DNA of 64,000 bases from contig NW_020825288.1 in the NCBI RefSeq assembly GCF_003286085.1, positions 23,312,001 to 23,376,000 on the forward strand. Direction: 5' to 3'. Position 1 is the first letter of the stretch, and each line of letters opens with the position of its first letter. Position numbers and translations under genes: made by a program. The DNA is from Drosophila persimilis. Its lineage: Eukaryota > Arthropoda > Insecta > Diptera > Drosophilidae. This document shows positions 13,263 through 25,200 of this stretch, piece by piece. The notes under the pieces are model-generated. The model was not told the DNA's origin, did no database searches, and saw nothing but the letters and a program-made list of their open reading frames with translations.

Positions 13263-14349
13263 ACCCAATGGCAGAGCAAAAGCCAAACTGTTTATGAAAT
13301 TTATAGTTGCGGTCTAGGAAGAGAGACTGAGACCGCAATCGAGTCCCAGTTCCAGGTTCTCCCGTACCCCCAATCGCCATTCCACAGCTGGTCGTGTGAG
13401 AATGTCTGGGGCACATGTGCCTTAGTTCTCGGTCCTCTATCCTCCATCCTCTGTTCTCGTCCTGGTCTGGCTCTGGCCCTGAGTTCAACTGCAAAAAGGC
13501 CAAGCACAAGCACAAGCCCAAGCAAAACAAAAAGCAAAAAAGCATCCAATCCAACTACTGGCCAACTCCGAAGACCGAAGCTCTAATGCCAATACAAAGC
13601 TGGAGTCTTTGTTTTTTACCCTCTCCCTCTGCGGATTTTATGCGATCAACTTCCATGGAAGTGGAAGCTTAAGCCCAGCGACGAAAATATTTATATATAT
13701 ATAGGTATTTGAGCGCAGACTTATCGCCCAACAAGATCAATATGCACGATATCAATATGCTCTTGGTGTTGTTCCAGTCCCGAACAACAAGAACCACAAC
13801 GCTGGACGAACAAGATCCAAAAGCAGGGTTAGCCGCGGAGGGAGACCGAGCGGGGAAGCGGCGCGACAGAGTCGTAAGTGGCAATGGAAGTGGGGTAGGG
13901 TATGCTCCAGTTGGGGGTGCTTCCAGTGTGGAAGCACTTAGAGGGAGTAAATTATAGGTGACGTATAAGGTTCTCACAATCATTTCTATCCTAGTCAATA
14001 AACAGAAAGGAACCATTCCTTCTTCCATTCATCGAGTTTTCCAGACCTTAATAGACCCTGAAAATTATGTACATACTTATACCCTTTCTTTCCATGATGA
14101 CGAATATTCGCTGAGCAATTTTTGGGCCAGAACTGTCTGCCCGTCAGTCTGCCAAGATTTGTCCCGCTTGTCAATATGATTAGACGGATTTAATTTTGTG
14201 TTAATATAATTTTTGTTGCTCGAGAAAATTCGCAGAACTCAGAGAAGCAAGAGAAATACACAAAGAGTCCTCTACACACAACGAAACCGACGAAACTAGC
14301 GACGAAGTCAGGCCAGATGATGGCATAGGACGATTGGATTGGATAGGAT

Positions 14350-14421
14350 TGGTTTGGTTTGGTTTGGTTTTGGTTTCTGTCCCAGTGCCTGTGCCTGTGG
14401 CTGTGGCTGTGGCTGTGCCTG
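14350..14421. repeat. (GGTTT)n pentamers followed by (GTGCCT/GTGGCT)n hexamers
   Basis: A pentamer array of GGTTT is followed within 10 bp by about six hexamers alternating GTGCCT and GTGGCT. Two adjacent arrays of different period are typical of replication-slippage-prone DNA. Confidence 0.8.
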
Positions 14422-15080
14422 GACTCATGCCCTGCCCGTTCGTTCCCCTGTCTGGTTGTGGCATTTGCATATTTTGAATGTTCGCGGGCGACTCGTGGCA
14501 CGTTTAAACAACAAAAATGCTATCGATGATTGTGGGCGAGTCATGCGGTTGTCTCTTGACGACCTTTTCATAGTTCTCCATGTCTGCGCTTGTCGCTTGT
14601 TCCCTTATTGTTGCTGTTGTCAAACAATTGTCACAACGTGTCGGCATTCACACGAACTTTATGTTTTATCCAACACCTCGGCGCAAATCTCTCAAGGGTT
14701 AAAGTTTGCCCAAGTCTCCGAAGGGGGTTATGGGACGGCCTCCAGAGCGGAGTCTGGTTTTCGGATTCCTTCCACAGGGATATGTGATCCATCGCCCTAC
14801 CGCATTGCTGGCATTCATCAATAACATTCTGGAGTATGTCTTGTCCGGCGGCGGTGTTCAATCAAAAGTTCCATACAGTTTTGTATGAAAAAACCAACAC
14901 CCATGCTGAAGGGTCCTTCAATTCTTAGCTAATAATGAGCGGAACCTCAGCGGTTCCATTGTTCTGGCTCCCCTCTGACTCCTCTTCCAATATGTATTTA
15001 TTATATTTATGGCACAATTTTGCTTTCAAAATGCTGAGGAACAAAAAGAAACACTTGTGCCAGGACGGGCCCCGGTACCG

Positions 15081-15120
15081 GCCCCTGTGCCTGCCCCTGC
15101 CCCTGCCTCTGCCCCTGGCT
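15081..15120. repeat. Hexamer repeat (TGCCCC)n
   Basis: Degenerate CTGCCC/CTGTGC/CTGCCT hexamers over 40 bp, in gene-free DNA. Confidence 0.75.
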
Positions 15121-17204
15121 GACAAGCGGAATATCTTTTTTCTCGCGATCGATGGAAGAAACGAACGATCGATCGGTGGATGGTCGGATGGATTGGCTCC
15201 TTTGCTGAATAGATCACTCAACCAAAATGAATTATTGATGGACTGATCAACAATAAACACAAAAAACTGAAAGCAAAGAAGAACTGTAAGGAGGTGAGGG
15301 AACTCTCCGAGATGAAATGTAACCAGAGCTTTGACTTAATGTGGCAGTTCAACCAGATCGATATGTCCATATAACCGAATCGAATCGAATCAAATCGATC
15401 GAGCTGCTCAAGTTTTGTGACTTTGTCAAGTCCTCCTCCTCCTCCTCCTTCTGCTCCTGCTCCTGCTCCTACGGATCATTTGTGATATATTGTTTCGGTA
15501 GCAGTTTGTTAAACGTGATCAATTTTTAATTACCCATCATCATCATCCATCCAGGCAAGCACCGATCGGTGATCGGCGATCGTCCATCGACGATCCGTCG
15601 TCCGATTGTCGTATCAATCGCACCGCACAGAATGTAACTCGGACGTTTGTCGCATGTCATTCAACGATTTATGCCCTCTGAGCGACTTTAATAAATGTGT
15701 CTTTGCCGCTTTTGGCCTGCACTCTTGGTACGAGCCTCCATCCTTGGTCCCTGTCCGATCCCCATTCCCTCCTTCAGTCAAGGCATCATTGATTGAGGCG
15801 ACTTTGGCACTGATGATATGGCGCCGTTGTCTTCGCCTGCTCCTGCTCCTGCTCCTTCGCCTCCTCCCTCCCTACCTCCTTGTACCAGTCCCTAAACGGA
15901 GCGTGTGTGCGTAAAATGTTTAATTAGTTTTGTCTAATTAACACTTGGAACATGGCAATAGCGACTTGAAGTGTGCCACCAGAGGCGTGAACATCAAAAG
16001 GTAAACAAGCGGCAATGCCTGGTAGGAAAGGAGGTAGGCAATGGACGTGCGTACCTCTGCAAAGAGCTACGAGTGCTCTAGAAACTGTTCCTTGTTACGA
16101 AATGTTTGTCATGATCTAGAGGAGGACTCGTAGGGTCTAACAGTCTCGTTTCAGTCCCTTAAGCCCTTCAGTTCTTGCGATCAGAGCATTCTAAGCGATC
16201 ACGTAACTACCTTCATACACAGACATTTCCCCTGAAGCTTTGTTTCATCTTCCCCTTTTAGTCTTTACTTTGGATTGCCCTGGACCAACAACATAATTTC
16301 TACATCTACACACGCCCATTTTGCCACCAGGCTTCCACAGATTGGGAGCCAGAGCTCCCAGAAATCCAGAGTCTAAGGTCTTGGGCCCTTGGGCAGCACA
16401 CAAATGAAAGAGAACGCCCACAGCACGCGCCAAACAGACAGACCGGAGGGAGCGACCCAAAAGGGAGCCCAGAACCGACCAGAAATGGACCTGGAGATGG
16501 AGTTGCAGAATAGAGGGAGCAGCCAAGCTGGCTGCCAAAACTCCGGTGAAAATATTTGCCACTTGAGTTTATGTTTGTGGCCCGTTCTCGGCTCTCGGGT
16601 CTCGGCCCCCGGCACCCTTCTGGCCATGGCTCGGTCACTTGAAGTTCTTGGCTGGCGTTTATTTTTGTTTTGGTACGGGGCGCAGAGCAAACAAATTAAA
16701 AAGTAATTCACAGGCGCAGCATAATTAGCTGCTAAGCGACACTAATGGGGCCGCAGTTGAAGCACAGTTGCAGTGCCCCCAAAACGCCCCCAGCCCAGCC
16801 CTGCCCGTCTCCGCCTCCTCGTCCGTGCCCCATTCTGACTGCACTTTTTCGGTTGCTCGGCGGTTCGTGGTTCGTGGTGTGTGGGCAAAGTGGAGTTCTC
16901 CGCGTGGTGATTGAGGGGCGACTTTACTTTAAATTTTCCCCTCCGTTTTCGACTAATTGAGTTTGGTGTTTCGTGGTCCACACGGCTCTTGGCTCCCTTG
17001 TGGCTGCCAAGTCTTGGGTTGGCCGTAATTGATGTGCCTGATGAAAGGAAAGGTCATTATTGTGATGAAATCGATGGAATAGAGAGATCTAGAGCTAGGG
17101 AATTGCTAGATAATCTCAGGAAATCTTGTAATTATTGTCAAGTCAAGTCGGGAAACTAAACACATTTCACATACAGCTACACGAACAGACATATAGTCTA
17201 TAAA

Positions 17205-17207
17205 ATG
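17205..17207 (+). CDS. Start codon exon of the 750-aa acidic Ser-rich protein gene
   Basis: The ATG at 17205-17207 is immediately followed by a perfect donor GTAAGT (17208-17213). The frame of the long downstream exon has a stop at 17251-17253 and no ATG until 17566, so an unspliced start would lose the first 99 residues. Splicing from 17207 to 17272 joins this ATG in phase 0 to an exon open for 2250 nt. The 64-nt intron (17208-17271) is the usual size for a fly, with CTGAT about 30 nt before an acceptor ending CCAAAAG. The alternative reading, that TATAAAA at 17199-17205 is a TATA box, is weaker. Any 5'UTR lies just upstream and is not delimited. Confidence 0.65.
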
Positions 17208-17271
17208 GTAAGTTCAGAAGGGAATATTCTATGTGTACGCACCTGATTCATAAGTATCTTCACACCAAAAG
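17208..17271 (+). other. 64-nt intron directly after the initiator ATG
   Basis: The intron runs from GTAAGT to CCAAAAG with a branch-like CTGAT near 17243. It separates the start codon from all the rest of the coding sequence. Confidence 0.6.
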
Positions 17272-19521
17272 CCCCGTTCTGGTAAGGAAGGGAACGGGTA
17301 CAGGCATAGTAATCTACGATTGAAGGAGATCTTTACCCACAATGAAGATGATAGGCTCCATACTGAAACGACGCGCGCCAAGAAGGGCAAGGATGACGAA
17401 TATAGCAAAGAGGATAATATACACTATATACAAAAAGAGGACTCCAATAAGGGGTACACCGAAGAAGTCGAAGAATATTCCATAAAGGATCACTATACAA
17501 AAAAAAAAAACTCTAACAACACAAAATTTACTAAAGAGAAGACGTCAATCGATCCGAAAATCGTCATGGCCTGCTGGGAAAAGGCAGATGAGTATGTGAA
17601 TCAAATCATAAAAGCTCAGGATGCTGCTATCGACCACAATACCAATGCATCGGACAGAGAGCTCAAGGAAAAGGCCTCCAAAAGGAACTTCTATCACAAG
17701 GCAGAGGCCCAAATTAGGCCAGATATTTGCTACTCCTCCGAACAGCCTTCCGAACAGGCAAATGATTACTCTGACAGCATCCTCAAAGAAGAAATAGACT
17801 CTTCGAGTGATCAGGATACAACGGCTTGTCCAAGCGACCAATCCACTGACAATTCTTTGAGCTACAGTCAAGTATTTAGCGAGATTTACGAAGAGTCCAT
17901 AACGCGTCAACAGAGGGCGGACAAACTCTGTCGTGCCTACAATCTGAGTAAATCTCCACACTATGCCGAATATAGGTCCTATCGAACGGACGAAGAATCG
18001 GAGGCATCCACATTCAGGAGTTTGAGTTCCGAGTGCTTCAGCGATGTGGCACATAATCCTGAAGAAGCTGATGATCAAGCGACAGATGTGCTCAATTATG
18101 ATAGCATCAAAGCAAAGTTCGTCACCTCTTTAGAAACTTTTTATAATCCCGAACATGAGGAGCAGCAAGCGGGTCCGGAAGAGGAGACTACAGCTACAAA
18201 TAGTAGTGTCGATTCGGAATGCTCTAGCGTTTCTGGTAATATATCCCAAGATTCCGATGATCAGTCTAGTGGTGAGCTCGATTACGATGCTCTCATTCAG
18301 GAGCAATTGAGGATCATAAGCGAGTATGAAAACAAGGATGCCCTAGATAGCGTGAGGAGCTCATTTAGACGATCGATAACCAGCGATGTGGTAGAGTTTG
18401 ATTCAGGGCAGAGTGGAGAAAGTGAAGCGCAATCGCATTGTAGCTCTAATGGAGAACTATCGCCTAGGCTTTCACCAAGGCAATTAGCTAGCAGCTCGAG
18501 CTCAACAAGAAGCCTCAAAGAATTAAATGCAGGGCCAAGCCAATTATATTCGTTTCGATCTCTCAAAGACCGGTGTGAATACTCTTCTCGTGGAATACCA
18601 ATAAAATCACAAGAACTCAGAAAAATTAACGAGAATATCAGCCCTCAGAGAGATCAACTCACGGATCAGGAGGAGATTTTGGAAGCGGAAAGCAGTGACA
18701 GAGAGATGACAGATCGAACCTACAGCGACAGTTCCACATCATCAACGATATCGCTAGCTTCCGTACGAAGAGATTATCTGTGCGGCAGCACAGGTCATCA
18801 TCATTATCATCATCATCGTCGTCAGCGTCGCCTTGAAAGTGTGCCCAAGGCATATCGAGATCGTGGAAGTAGTCCCATTAACATTAAGACGGCGCGATTC
18901 CGCCCCATGTCGGAGACAGTTGACAGTCAAAATGAGAAAAGTACGGATAGTTTCAGTACCAAATCGATTGCTTCCATTGCGATACAATATCCCAGCGATG
19001 ATGAGCAGAAGGATCCGAAGACGTCCCGAAGTTGCTTGGGTGTAAGTTTATACAATGCTGATGAGGCACTGGTAGAATTGGCAGATTTCAATTGTCCTTT
19101 GGTCATGGGTGAGAGTTCAGATTACTTGGACCTATCGATCTCCGACGATGAGGATCACATCACTTCTAAGCTATTGGCTGCAGCTCTGACCTCCAGAAGT
19201 AAAAGTAGGAGCACCAGTGCCAGAAGCACTCCCAAAGATGACCATGAGTCGATCATGAGCTGTAGGCCAAGAGTAGCGTTCAAGCGACGCTCAGAGACGG
19301 AGGAGGGCCACTGTAGGAAAAACCGTTTATATAGAATAGCCGAGGGCATTCTGAGTGCCTCTTTGCAAAGATATCAACATATGACAGTGGAATACGAGAT
19401 GGCCAGTGGAGATGATGATGATGATCCATTACATTTTGATATCTCTTGCAAGATTCAGACATTGGAGTTCAACAAGAAGTTCCAGCATCAGCTGCATTCT
19501 CTCAAAGAGATTTTTCAATGA
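17272..19521 (+). CDS. Uncharacterised 750-aa acidic, Ser-rich, probably disordered protein (main exon)
   Basis: This is one uninterrupted exon of 2250 nt ending in TGA at 19519-19521, the longest open frame in the window by far and not explained by a repeat. With the upstream ATG exon the protein is 750 aa. It is rich in Ser, Glu, Asp and Lys. Residues 1-90 are Lys/Glu/Tyr-rich and 93-155 may be helical. A 13-residue motif of the form D-D-Q-x-[ST]-x-x-L-[ND]-Y-D-[SA]-[IL] occurs at residues 268-280 and again at 330-342. A His/Arg-rich patch lies at 510-521 and an acidic run of five Asp near the C-terminus, before a more hydrophobic tail. I see no signal peptide, membrane segment or catalytic motif and do not recognise the family. 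Codon use is weakly biased, as in a low-expression or tissue-restricted gene. It lies about 7 kb beyond the 3' end of opa, with no sign of a functional link. Confidence 0.85.
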   Translation, partial: PRSGKEGNGYRHSNLRLKEIFTHNEDDRLHTETTRAKKGKDDEYSKEDNIHYIQKEDSNKGYTEEVEEYSIKDHYTKKKNSNNTKFTKEKTSIDPKIVMACWEKADEYVNQIIKAQDAAIDHNTNASDRELKEKASKRNFYHKAEAQIRPDICYSSEQPSEQANDYSDSILKEEIDSSSDQDTTACPSDQSTDNSLSYSQVFSEIYEESITRQQRADKLCRAYNLSKSPHYAEYRSYRTDEESEASTFRSLSSECFSDVAHNPEEADDQATDVLNYDSIKAKFVTSLETFYNPEHEEQQAGPEEETTATNSSVDSECSSVSGNISQDSDDQSSGELDYDALIQEQLRIISEYENKDALDSVRSSFRRSITSDVVEFDSGQSGESEAQSHCSSNGELSPRLSPRQLASSSSSTRSLKELNAGPSQLYSFRSLKDRCEYSSRGIPIKSQELRKINENISPQRDQLTDQEEILEAESSDREMTDRTYSDSSTSSTISLASVRRDYLCGSTGHHHYHHHRRQRRLESVPKAYRDRGSSPINIKTARFRPMSETVDSQNEKSTDSFSTKSIASIAIQYPSDDEQKDPKTSRSCLGVSLYNADEALVELADFNCPLVMGESSDYLDLSISDDEDHITSKLLAAALTSRSKSRSTSARSTPKDDHESIMSCRPRVAFKRRSETEEGHCRKNRLYRIAEGILSASLQRYQHMTVEYEMASGDDDDDPLHFDISCKIQTLEFNKKFQHQLHSLKEIFQ

Positions 19522-19714
19522 ATCGTTATAGCCAATATATATTTTGTATGTTTACCAAATACAATTACGTGACATCGAATAAGGCTAAGACTCATAATTT
19601 GTTCACTGCACACGATTTCAGTTCAAACAATGGCCAAGACAATTCCGGGCAGAATGATTTAAGTGCTCCAAATGTTGGCTGGGAAATGACGTTGCAAGGT
19701 GCCTGTGTCTGCAT

Positions 19715-19788
19715 TGGGGCTGGGTCTGCGTCTGCACCGGGGCTGGGGCTGGGTCTGGGGCTGGGCTGGGTCTGGGGCTGGATCTGGT
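19715..19788. repeat. Imperfect (GGGGCT/GGGTCT)n hexamer minisatellite
   Basis: About 74 bp of GGGGCTG, GGGTCTG and related units immediately downstream of the 750-aa gene. It gives a Gly-Leu-rich pseudo-frame. Confidence 0.85.
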
Positions 19789-19955
19789 TGAGGAAACTAC
19801 TTGAAACTTTCAGCAGTAGAGCAGCCGCCTGGCAGTCTGCTTGGTTCGTTTCTGGGGTCCTATGCAGAGGTGCATAAATCAACTTTAGTGCAGGCCAAGT
19901 ATCTTGCTGAAGGGCGCAGCTCTCAAGTGGGAGACAAGACCTGTGTAGAGTACGA

Positions 19956-19985
19956 GGCAGAGGCATGGGCATGGGCATGGGCAGG
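19956..19985. repeat. (GGCATG)n hexamer repeat
   Basis: About four tandem units of GGCATG with one GGCAGA-type variant. Confidence 0.75.
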
Positions 19986-21100
19986 GTAGCTGACTCTGAG
20001 CATAATTAGCCCATGGCTACTGTTAGTCTAGTCGTGCACTCCCCATTTGCTCGTTTTCCTCCTCCCTTTTCATGGGGAGTAGACCATTTATTTTCTTTAC
20101 ACATACTAAATATGCTGGAGTTGTTTACATGATCGATCAGGAATCGGGCGGCACCGAGCACTGACGGTACCATTCCCTAGGTACCATTATGCTGCCTTGC
20201 ATACTCGGGATGCACTTAATTGCTAACCAAACACAGATCTTTGGGCTGCAATCGGTGGTGGTGTAGGAGGAGGCACGCAAATATTGTTTTAAGGCACATC
20301 AACATATCTCACCTGCCTAATGTGATCCGCATATGTACGATATGTACATAGATACTCTCGAAACTGAGTGAGTGGTGGTGTGCTTGCATTCGTTCCATAG
20401 TTTTCTCTTATAATGAAGTGCGCCGGGATATGTTTATAATTTACGATACAATTCCTTGGGTGTGGGGAGCGAGAGAATCTAATCTGGCGATTAGCTTTTC
20501 CATTTCGTATTTTTGGTAGCTGGTAGTTTCGTTTTTGGTAATGAAATGGCTACGTGATCTCTTGAATAGAACTTTGGCTCCTGAGCAATCTCTACTCAGT
20601 CCACACATTGCCTAAGGGATCACTTCTTCGGTTAAATTCCCTGCCCAACCATCGCACTCTCTCCGCAACCTGTTGCCGGCGATAATCTAACTGATTCCCA
20701 ATTTCCATCTAAGCAATTTCCCACACGCACTGCCCACATGGATACCCGATGAGGCCCACTTGACTCTTGTGGTCATCAGGTGAGCGCACACGGCATAATT
20801 TAGACAATTCCCTTCATTTATTATGAAAAATGCACTCAATTTATATGACTTGATTATATGCGCCTTCCTTTTTTCCCCATTCGCGTTGTCCATTGGCCAT
20901 ATTTGCTTAAGTCACCGCATGCCGCCCATTGCCATGACATGGCCATGGACATTCTGCCGGGACATGGCCTAAACAAGACTGCGACAACAGCATCAAGAAG
21001 TTGTGGATGAGGTAGATTTGCTCCAGGCGCACCCCACGCCAATTTATTAAAGCCAACACCAAGAAAATGTTCCCTGGCACAGGTTCTCCTCTGGGTCCCC

Positions 21101-21160
21101 TTTAGTTCTCTCCGGTTCTCCTTGGTTCTCCTTGGTTCTACCTGGTTATCCTGGGTCTGG
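21101..21160. repeat. 10-bp-period tandem repeat
   Basis: Six successive decamers related to CTTGGTTCTC, two of them exact and the flanking four diverged, keep a strict 10-bp register. Ten bp is about one helical turn. Confidence 0.75.
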
Positions 21161-22048
21161 AGGCCATTGGATATGAAAAATTGCACTATACGGCCAGGGC
21201 TCATATGCAAAATGCATAATTCATTTAACATTTTGTAAATCATTTGTTTGAATAGCACGATGACGATGATGCGCGGCTAGCTCCCATAGTTCTCGCGGCT
21301 CGATCTACCCCTCGACTTGGAGCCCTGCAACAACCTGCCACAGACGAAGCTCCGACTCTTTTTGGCCCAACTGTTAAGCTATTCGTCTGCCCTGACAAAT
21401 CGAGAGTTGAGTCAAGTCCAGTCCGGGCAGAGTCTCTCTCTCTCTGCTCCAGTCTTAGCCGCAGTCCTGCTGCAGCTACACAATGGCCATGACGATGCGC
21501 AAATATAATTTCACAACTGTCTGCACATGGTCCAAACGAAACGAGACACACCATATACTCAAGGCAAAGATACACTAAAAGAAATCTGACAGAAAAAACA
21601 ACAAAATTCGTGTTTTAAATATAAAAGATGCCTTCTTCAATGCAAAAAACATTGATGTGAAAGTTGGAGCTAAATAATTGATCTAAAAAAACAGTAATTA
21701 TCAATACTTGGGAGACAAAGTTGTCAGTCTTTTTTCTCCAATTCTTATAGAATTTAATATATAGGTTACACAAATACTGCTCCATCTATTTAATGGTCAT
21801 AATTGTATTAGCCACAATTGCAACCAAATAATTTCTCTCAGTGCACCAGCGAGACGAAAGCATCTGTGTCCGAGGTCTGGCCAGGGCTCAGCCATAAGTC
21901 ACAACGCCGCAACGACTTTTGAGGCTGGGGATAAGCCTTTTTATTATTATTTGTATTTATTTTCTTCATCTTTTTGCCGTGTTGTTGTGCTGCTTTTTGA
22001 TTCCTGTGAAATTTGCATGCGCTGGGATTCCGATACCAACTCCAACCC

Positions 22049-22096
22049 AGTCCCATTCCCAATCCCAATCCCTAGTCCGATCCCGATCCCGATCGT
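22049..22096. repeat. (TCCCAA)n/(TCCCGA)n hexamer repeat
   Basis: Degenerate hexamers progress from TCCCAT through TCCCAA to TCCCGA over 48 bp. Confidence 0.8.
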
Positions 22097-22181
22097 CCAA
22101 CGAGCTAATTTCGTTTTGTGTGTGCGAATATTGAAAAATTACAAAACTTTTGATGGGGACTGGGAGGGGGATTGATGCTGC

Positions 22182-22207
22182 CGACCAGCCGGCCAGCCAG
22201 CCAGCTG
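22182..22207. repeat. (CCAG)n repeat with dyad symmetry
   Basis: CCAGC units flank a GGCC centre and end in CCAGCTGG, so the tract could fold on itself. Confidence 0.65.
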
Positions 22208-25200
22208 GTCCCCTCTGTCCCTTGAGATTTCTTGGGAACCCAGTTTCTGGCTGGAACTGCCTGTAATTTTAATGATCTTCCACTGACATCGTAACTCAAT
22301 AAGCCCCAGCGATCGTTCCAGACAGTCAGTCTGGGATCAGCTCGCTTCGCCGATCTTCGGCTTTCCCATCCAACAATTTATCATCTTTGGCTGCACTTTG
22401 AAAAGTAATTAAGGTTTCTCCCAACATGCGTGTGGTCATAGGACGGATGGATCCATACACCAGGATGATGATGGGGCTGGCTGCTGGCTGGGTGTGTACC
22501 CAAAGAAAACTATTGTAACTCGAGTGTGGCGTTAAATTTTTGATTAAAAAACTATTAGCCAAGTGTTAAAATTATCATTATCATTATCGTTAATGTATTG
22601 TTATGGTGCCAATGCGTCTGGTCTGGGCTTGGTCCAAGCTGTTCCAATACTTTTATTTTTTGTTTAACAAATTGGGTGTTCCGCTCCGTGGCTTTTTGGA
22701 TTAAATTATTGATGTCTTTTGTGTTCTTGAATTGCTTTGATTGCCGCCTTATGGTATTTCTGAGGTGGGAATAGAAGGATGAGATACATCCATTTTGGAC
22801 CCATAGGGAATTCCAGTTGGTTCTAAACTATCAAAGTCAAAAACTTTGTTTATTAATTCCCTTATGGCAAACTCTAATTCCCATTAGTAATCACTAACTG
22901 TTTACCCGACAACTGTAAAAATAATTAAATTAAAAAATGACAACCGCGAAAATTAGTTGACCACAAAAGCCGCCAAATGGAACCACAAAAACCAACAGCA
23001 AAAAAATCACAATAATGAAAGCAAACCACTAATAAAATATATAGCTGTAGAGAAACCATAACTAGTATAAATTAATTTATGTAATTTAAATGTCAGACCA
23101 TATTTAAGTTTGGAACAAAAACCGAAAATTAGACTTTACAGCGGGCATGGCCAGTGAGCGGAGCGGCATGTGTTCGCTCAATTTAAACGTCCGGGGGCCC
23201 TGTCACTCTCCCGGGCCGGGTCTTTGCCTAGGCAATTCCCCAGTTGGCTGTGTTGCACCTCCCCCTGCCTCACCCCTCTCTAGCACCTCGCTCTCTCTGT
23301 GTCTCTCTGTCTATGTGCCATTCTCCTAACTTGTCTATGGGGCAAACTGCCGCCGCAGTCGTCGGCCGTTTCCGTCGTCAATTTATAAACGCGTTCAGCT
23401 TAAATTGCAACAAATAGTCGCTTATTGAAACTTAAATTGTGCCGACACAGAAAGTGAACGAACCAGCAAGCAGTCGAACTGTTCACAGAGCGAGTGCGAG
23501 AGCGAGAGGGCTGCAGCGGACCAGAAAGAGACAGCTGGAGAGCAATGGGTTTTGTATGGGTTTTGGGTTTTGTGTCAACAAGTTTTTCTCTCTCTCTCGC
23601 TTTTGGCCATTTTTTCACTCGTTTTTTTTTTTTGTATATTTCTGTTCTGTGTCAGTCGTTGACGTTGTTGGGTTTGTTGTGTGGTCGTGGCTTGATTTGT
23701 TTAAAGGTTTCTGGTTCTGGAACTTGGGCCTCATGGACCTCTTTCCATGGGAAAGAAGTTTTGTATGATGTTTTGATGTGTTGTTTGGATAGAGCTTTGG
23801 TAGAGGGCGGTTGATCATTGAGTGATGTTCTGTTACTTATGCAAAGTACGATAAGAGTAGTTTAATCTCTTTTAAATATTCCGTTTACGGTTATGGGTTT
23901 AATTTTATATAAGTAAAGACCTATTAGGGTCAAAGGAAAACTTAGATTAGATTAGATTTGCATTGAAGCTGATAAAAGGATTAAACTTATCATGTATGTC
24001 AGGATAAATGGATAATATACTAAGAATTGGGTTTTTAATCAATCGAATAATTAATTAATTACATTTCTAAACACGTTTCTATACATTGAACCAATCAAAT
24101 CGTATAAAATATTCCTTACAACTTTCTTGAAGTGCAGTTTTTGACAAGTGTAATTCAGATTTGGATGCCAAAATCTAAGCCAATCCAACATTTCTCTAAA
24201 AAAATTAACTATATAAGCTCCTCCATTCTGGCCGTAAGCTCCAAACGAAATCAAATCGAAACCAAACTCGTTTTATGGCCACCTTTGGCTGTAGCGAAGG
24301 GGGACAGGGGATAGTGGAAAGAAGACGGCTAAAACGAGTGGCATCCAGATACAAAATTTAATTGCACGCCACAACATTTTTCTGGCTGATTTCTTCCTTT
24401 AATTTCAATTCCACACACACACCGCAAAAGGTAGGGGCTTTGGGGGCACCAACGGGCACAGCAAATCTCATCGACAGCCGGCCGGCGCAATATAATTTCT
24501 TTCGATTAATCCAATCGATTTCTATTCAATAAATCAAAATATGAATTCGTTATGGCGCGACCCCTCGACTAGCCTAGACATCCTCTCAGTCCGCCCGTCC
24601 CTCCGTCCGTCCGTCTTTCTGTGAGAGTGTGCGCGTTTGAGGCACGTAACAAATTGTTGGGTTAATTAAAAAAACATAAATCGTTTGATTTCGTATCCTA
24701 CCTTCTATGGAGTACATGGTACCGGCACCCCGTACCCCGTACCCGGCACCCCGTAACCGGCGCTCTCAACTGCTAACAAACCGTGGCAGGTCTTTTGACG
24801 GCCCTTTCATCATCTCGAATCAACTGAAATTCTTCAACAAAGAAATTTTTGGTAGAAACAGAAAATAAATCAAAAAATATTCGCCCCGAAAACCATTTCA
24901 CTTTGTATATTTTTTGCCTGGGGTTAGTTTTTGGCTTATAATTTATTTTTGGCCTGGCCCTCCTCTGTCATGGTAATGTTAATGGACATCGCTTAGCCCC
25001 GTAAATAGTTGGCCATTAAAGTATTTTGATGGCTTTTAGCCCCTGGAAATTTGATACGATCACAAACGAATGAAATGAAATTTGTTTTTGCGAGCCTCCA
25101 CTGAACCAATCAAAACAAATTAACATTGGCGTGGCTGTTTTTCAATAAATATTCATGACGGAATTCCGTCAAATAAAATGGTGAATATACTCCAATCGAC

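Larger units (their letters stand above)
481..17160. other. Intergenic region with no supported gene
   Basis: About 16.7 kb without a supportable coding region. Open frames here are below about 165 codons and overlap one another on both strands; most have low-complexity composition caused by simple repeats. I found no tRNA-like or rRNA sequence and no transposon open frame. The content is AT-rich DNA with scattered GA tracts, hexamer repeats and homopolymers. It lies between the end of the left gene and the 750-aa gene, and may hold regulatory DNA for either, or distal downstream elements of opa. Confidence 0.5.

Noticed and set aside
14339..14824. 161-codon frame on the plus strand
   Set aside because: The first third is translated (GGTTT)n and (GTGCCT)n repeat; the rest has no coding features.
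17320..17325. TTG at 17320 as the start of the long protein
   Set aside because: The open frame continues upstream to 17254 and flies do not normally start at TTG. The spliced ATG at 17205 explains the N-terminus better.
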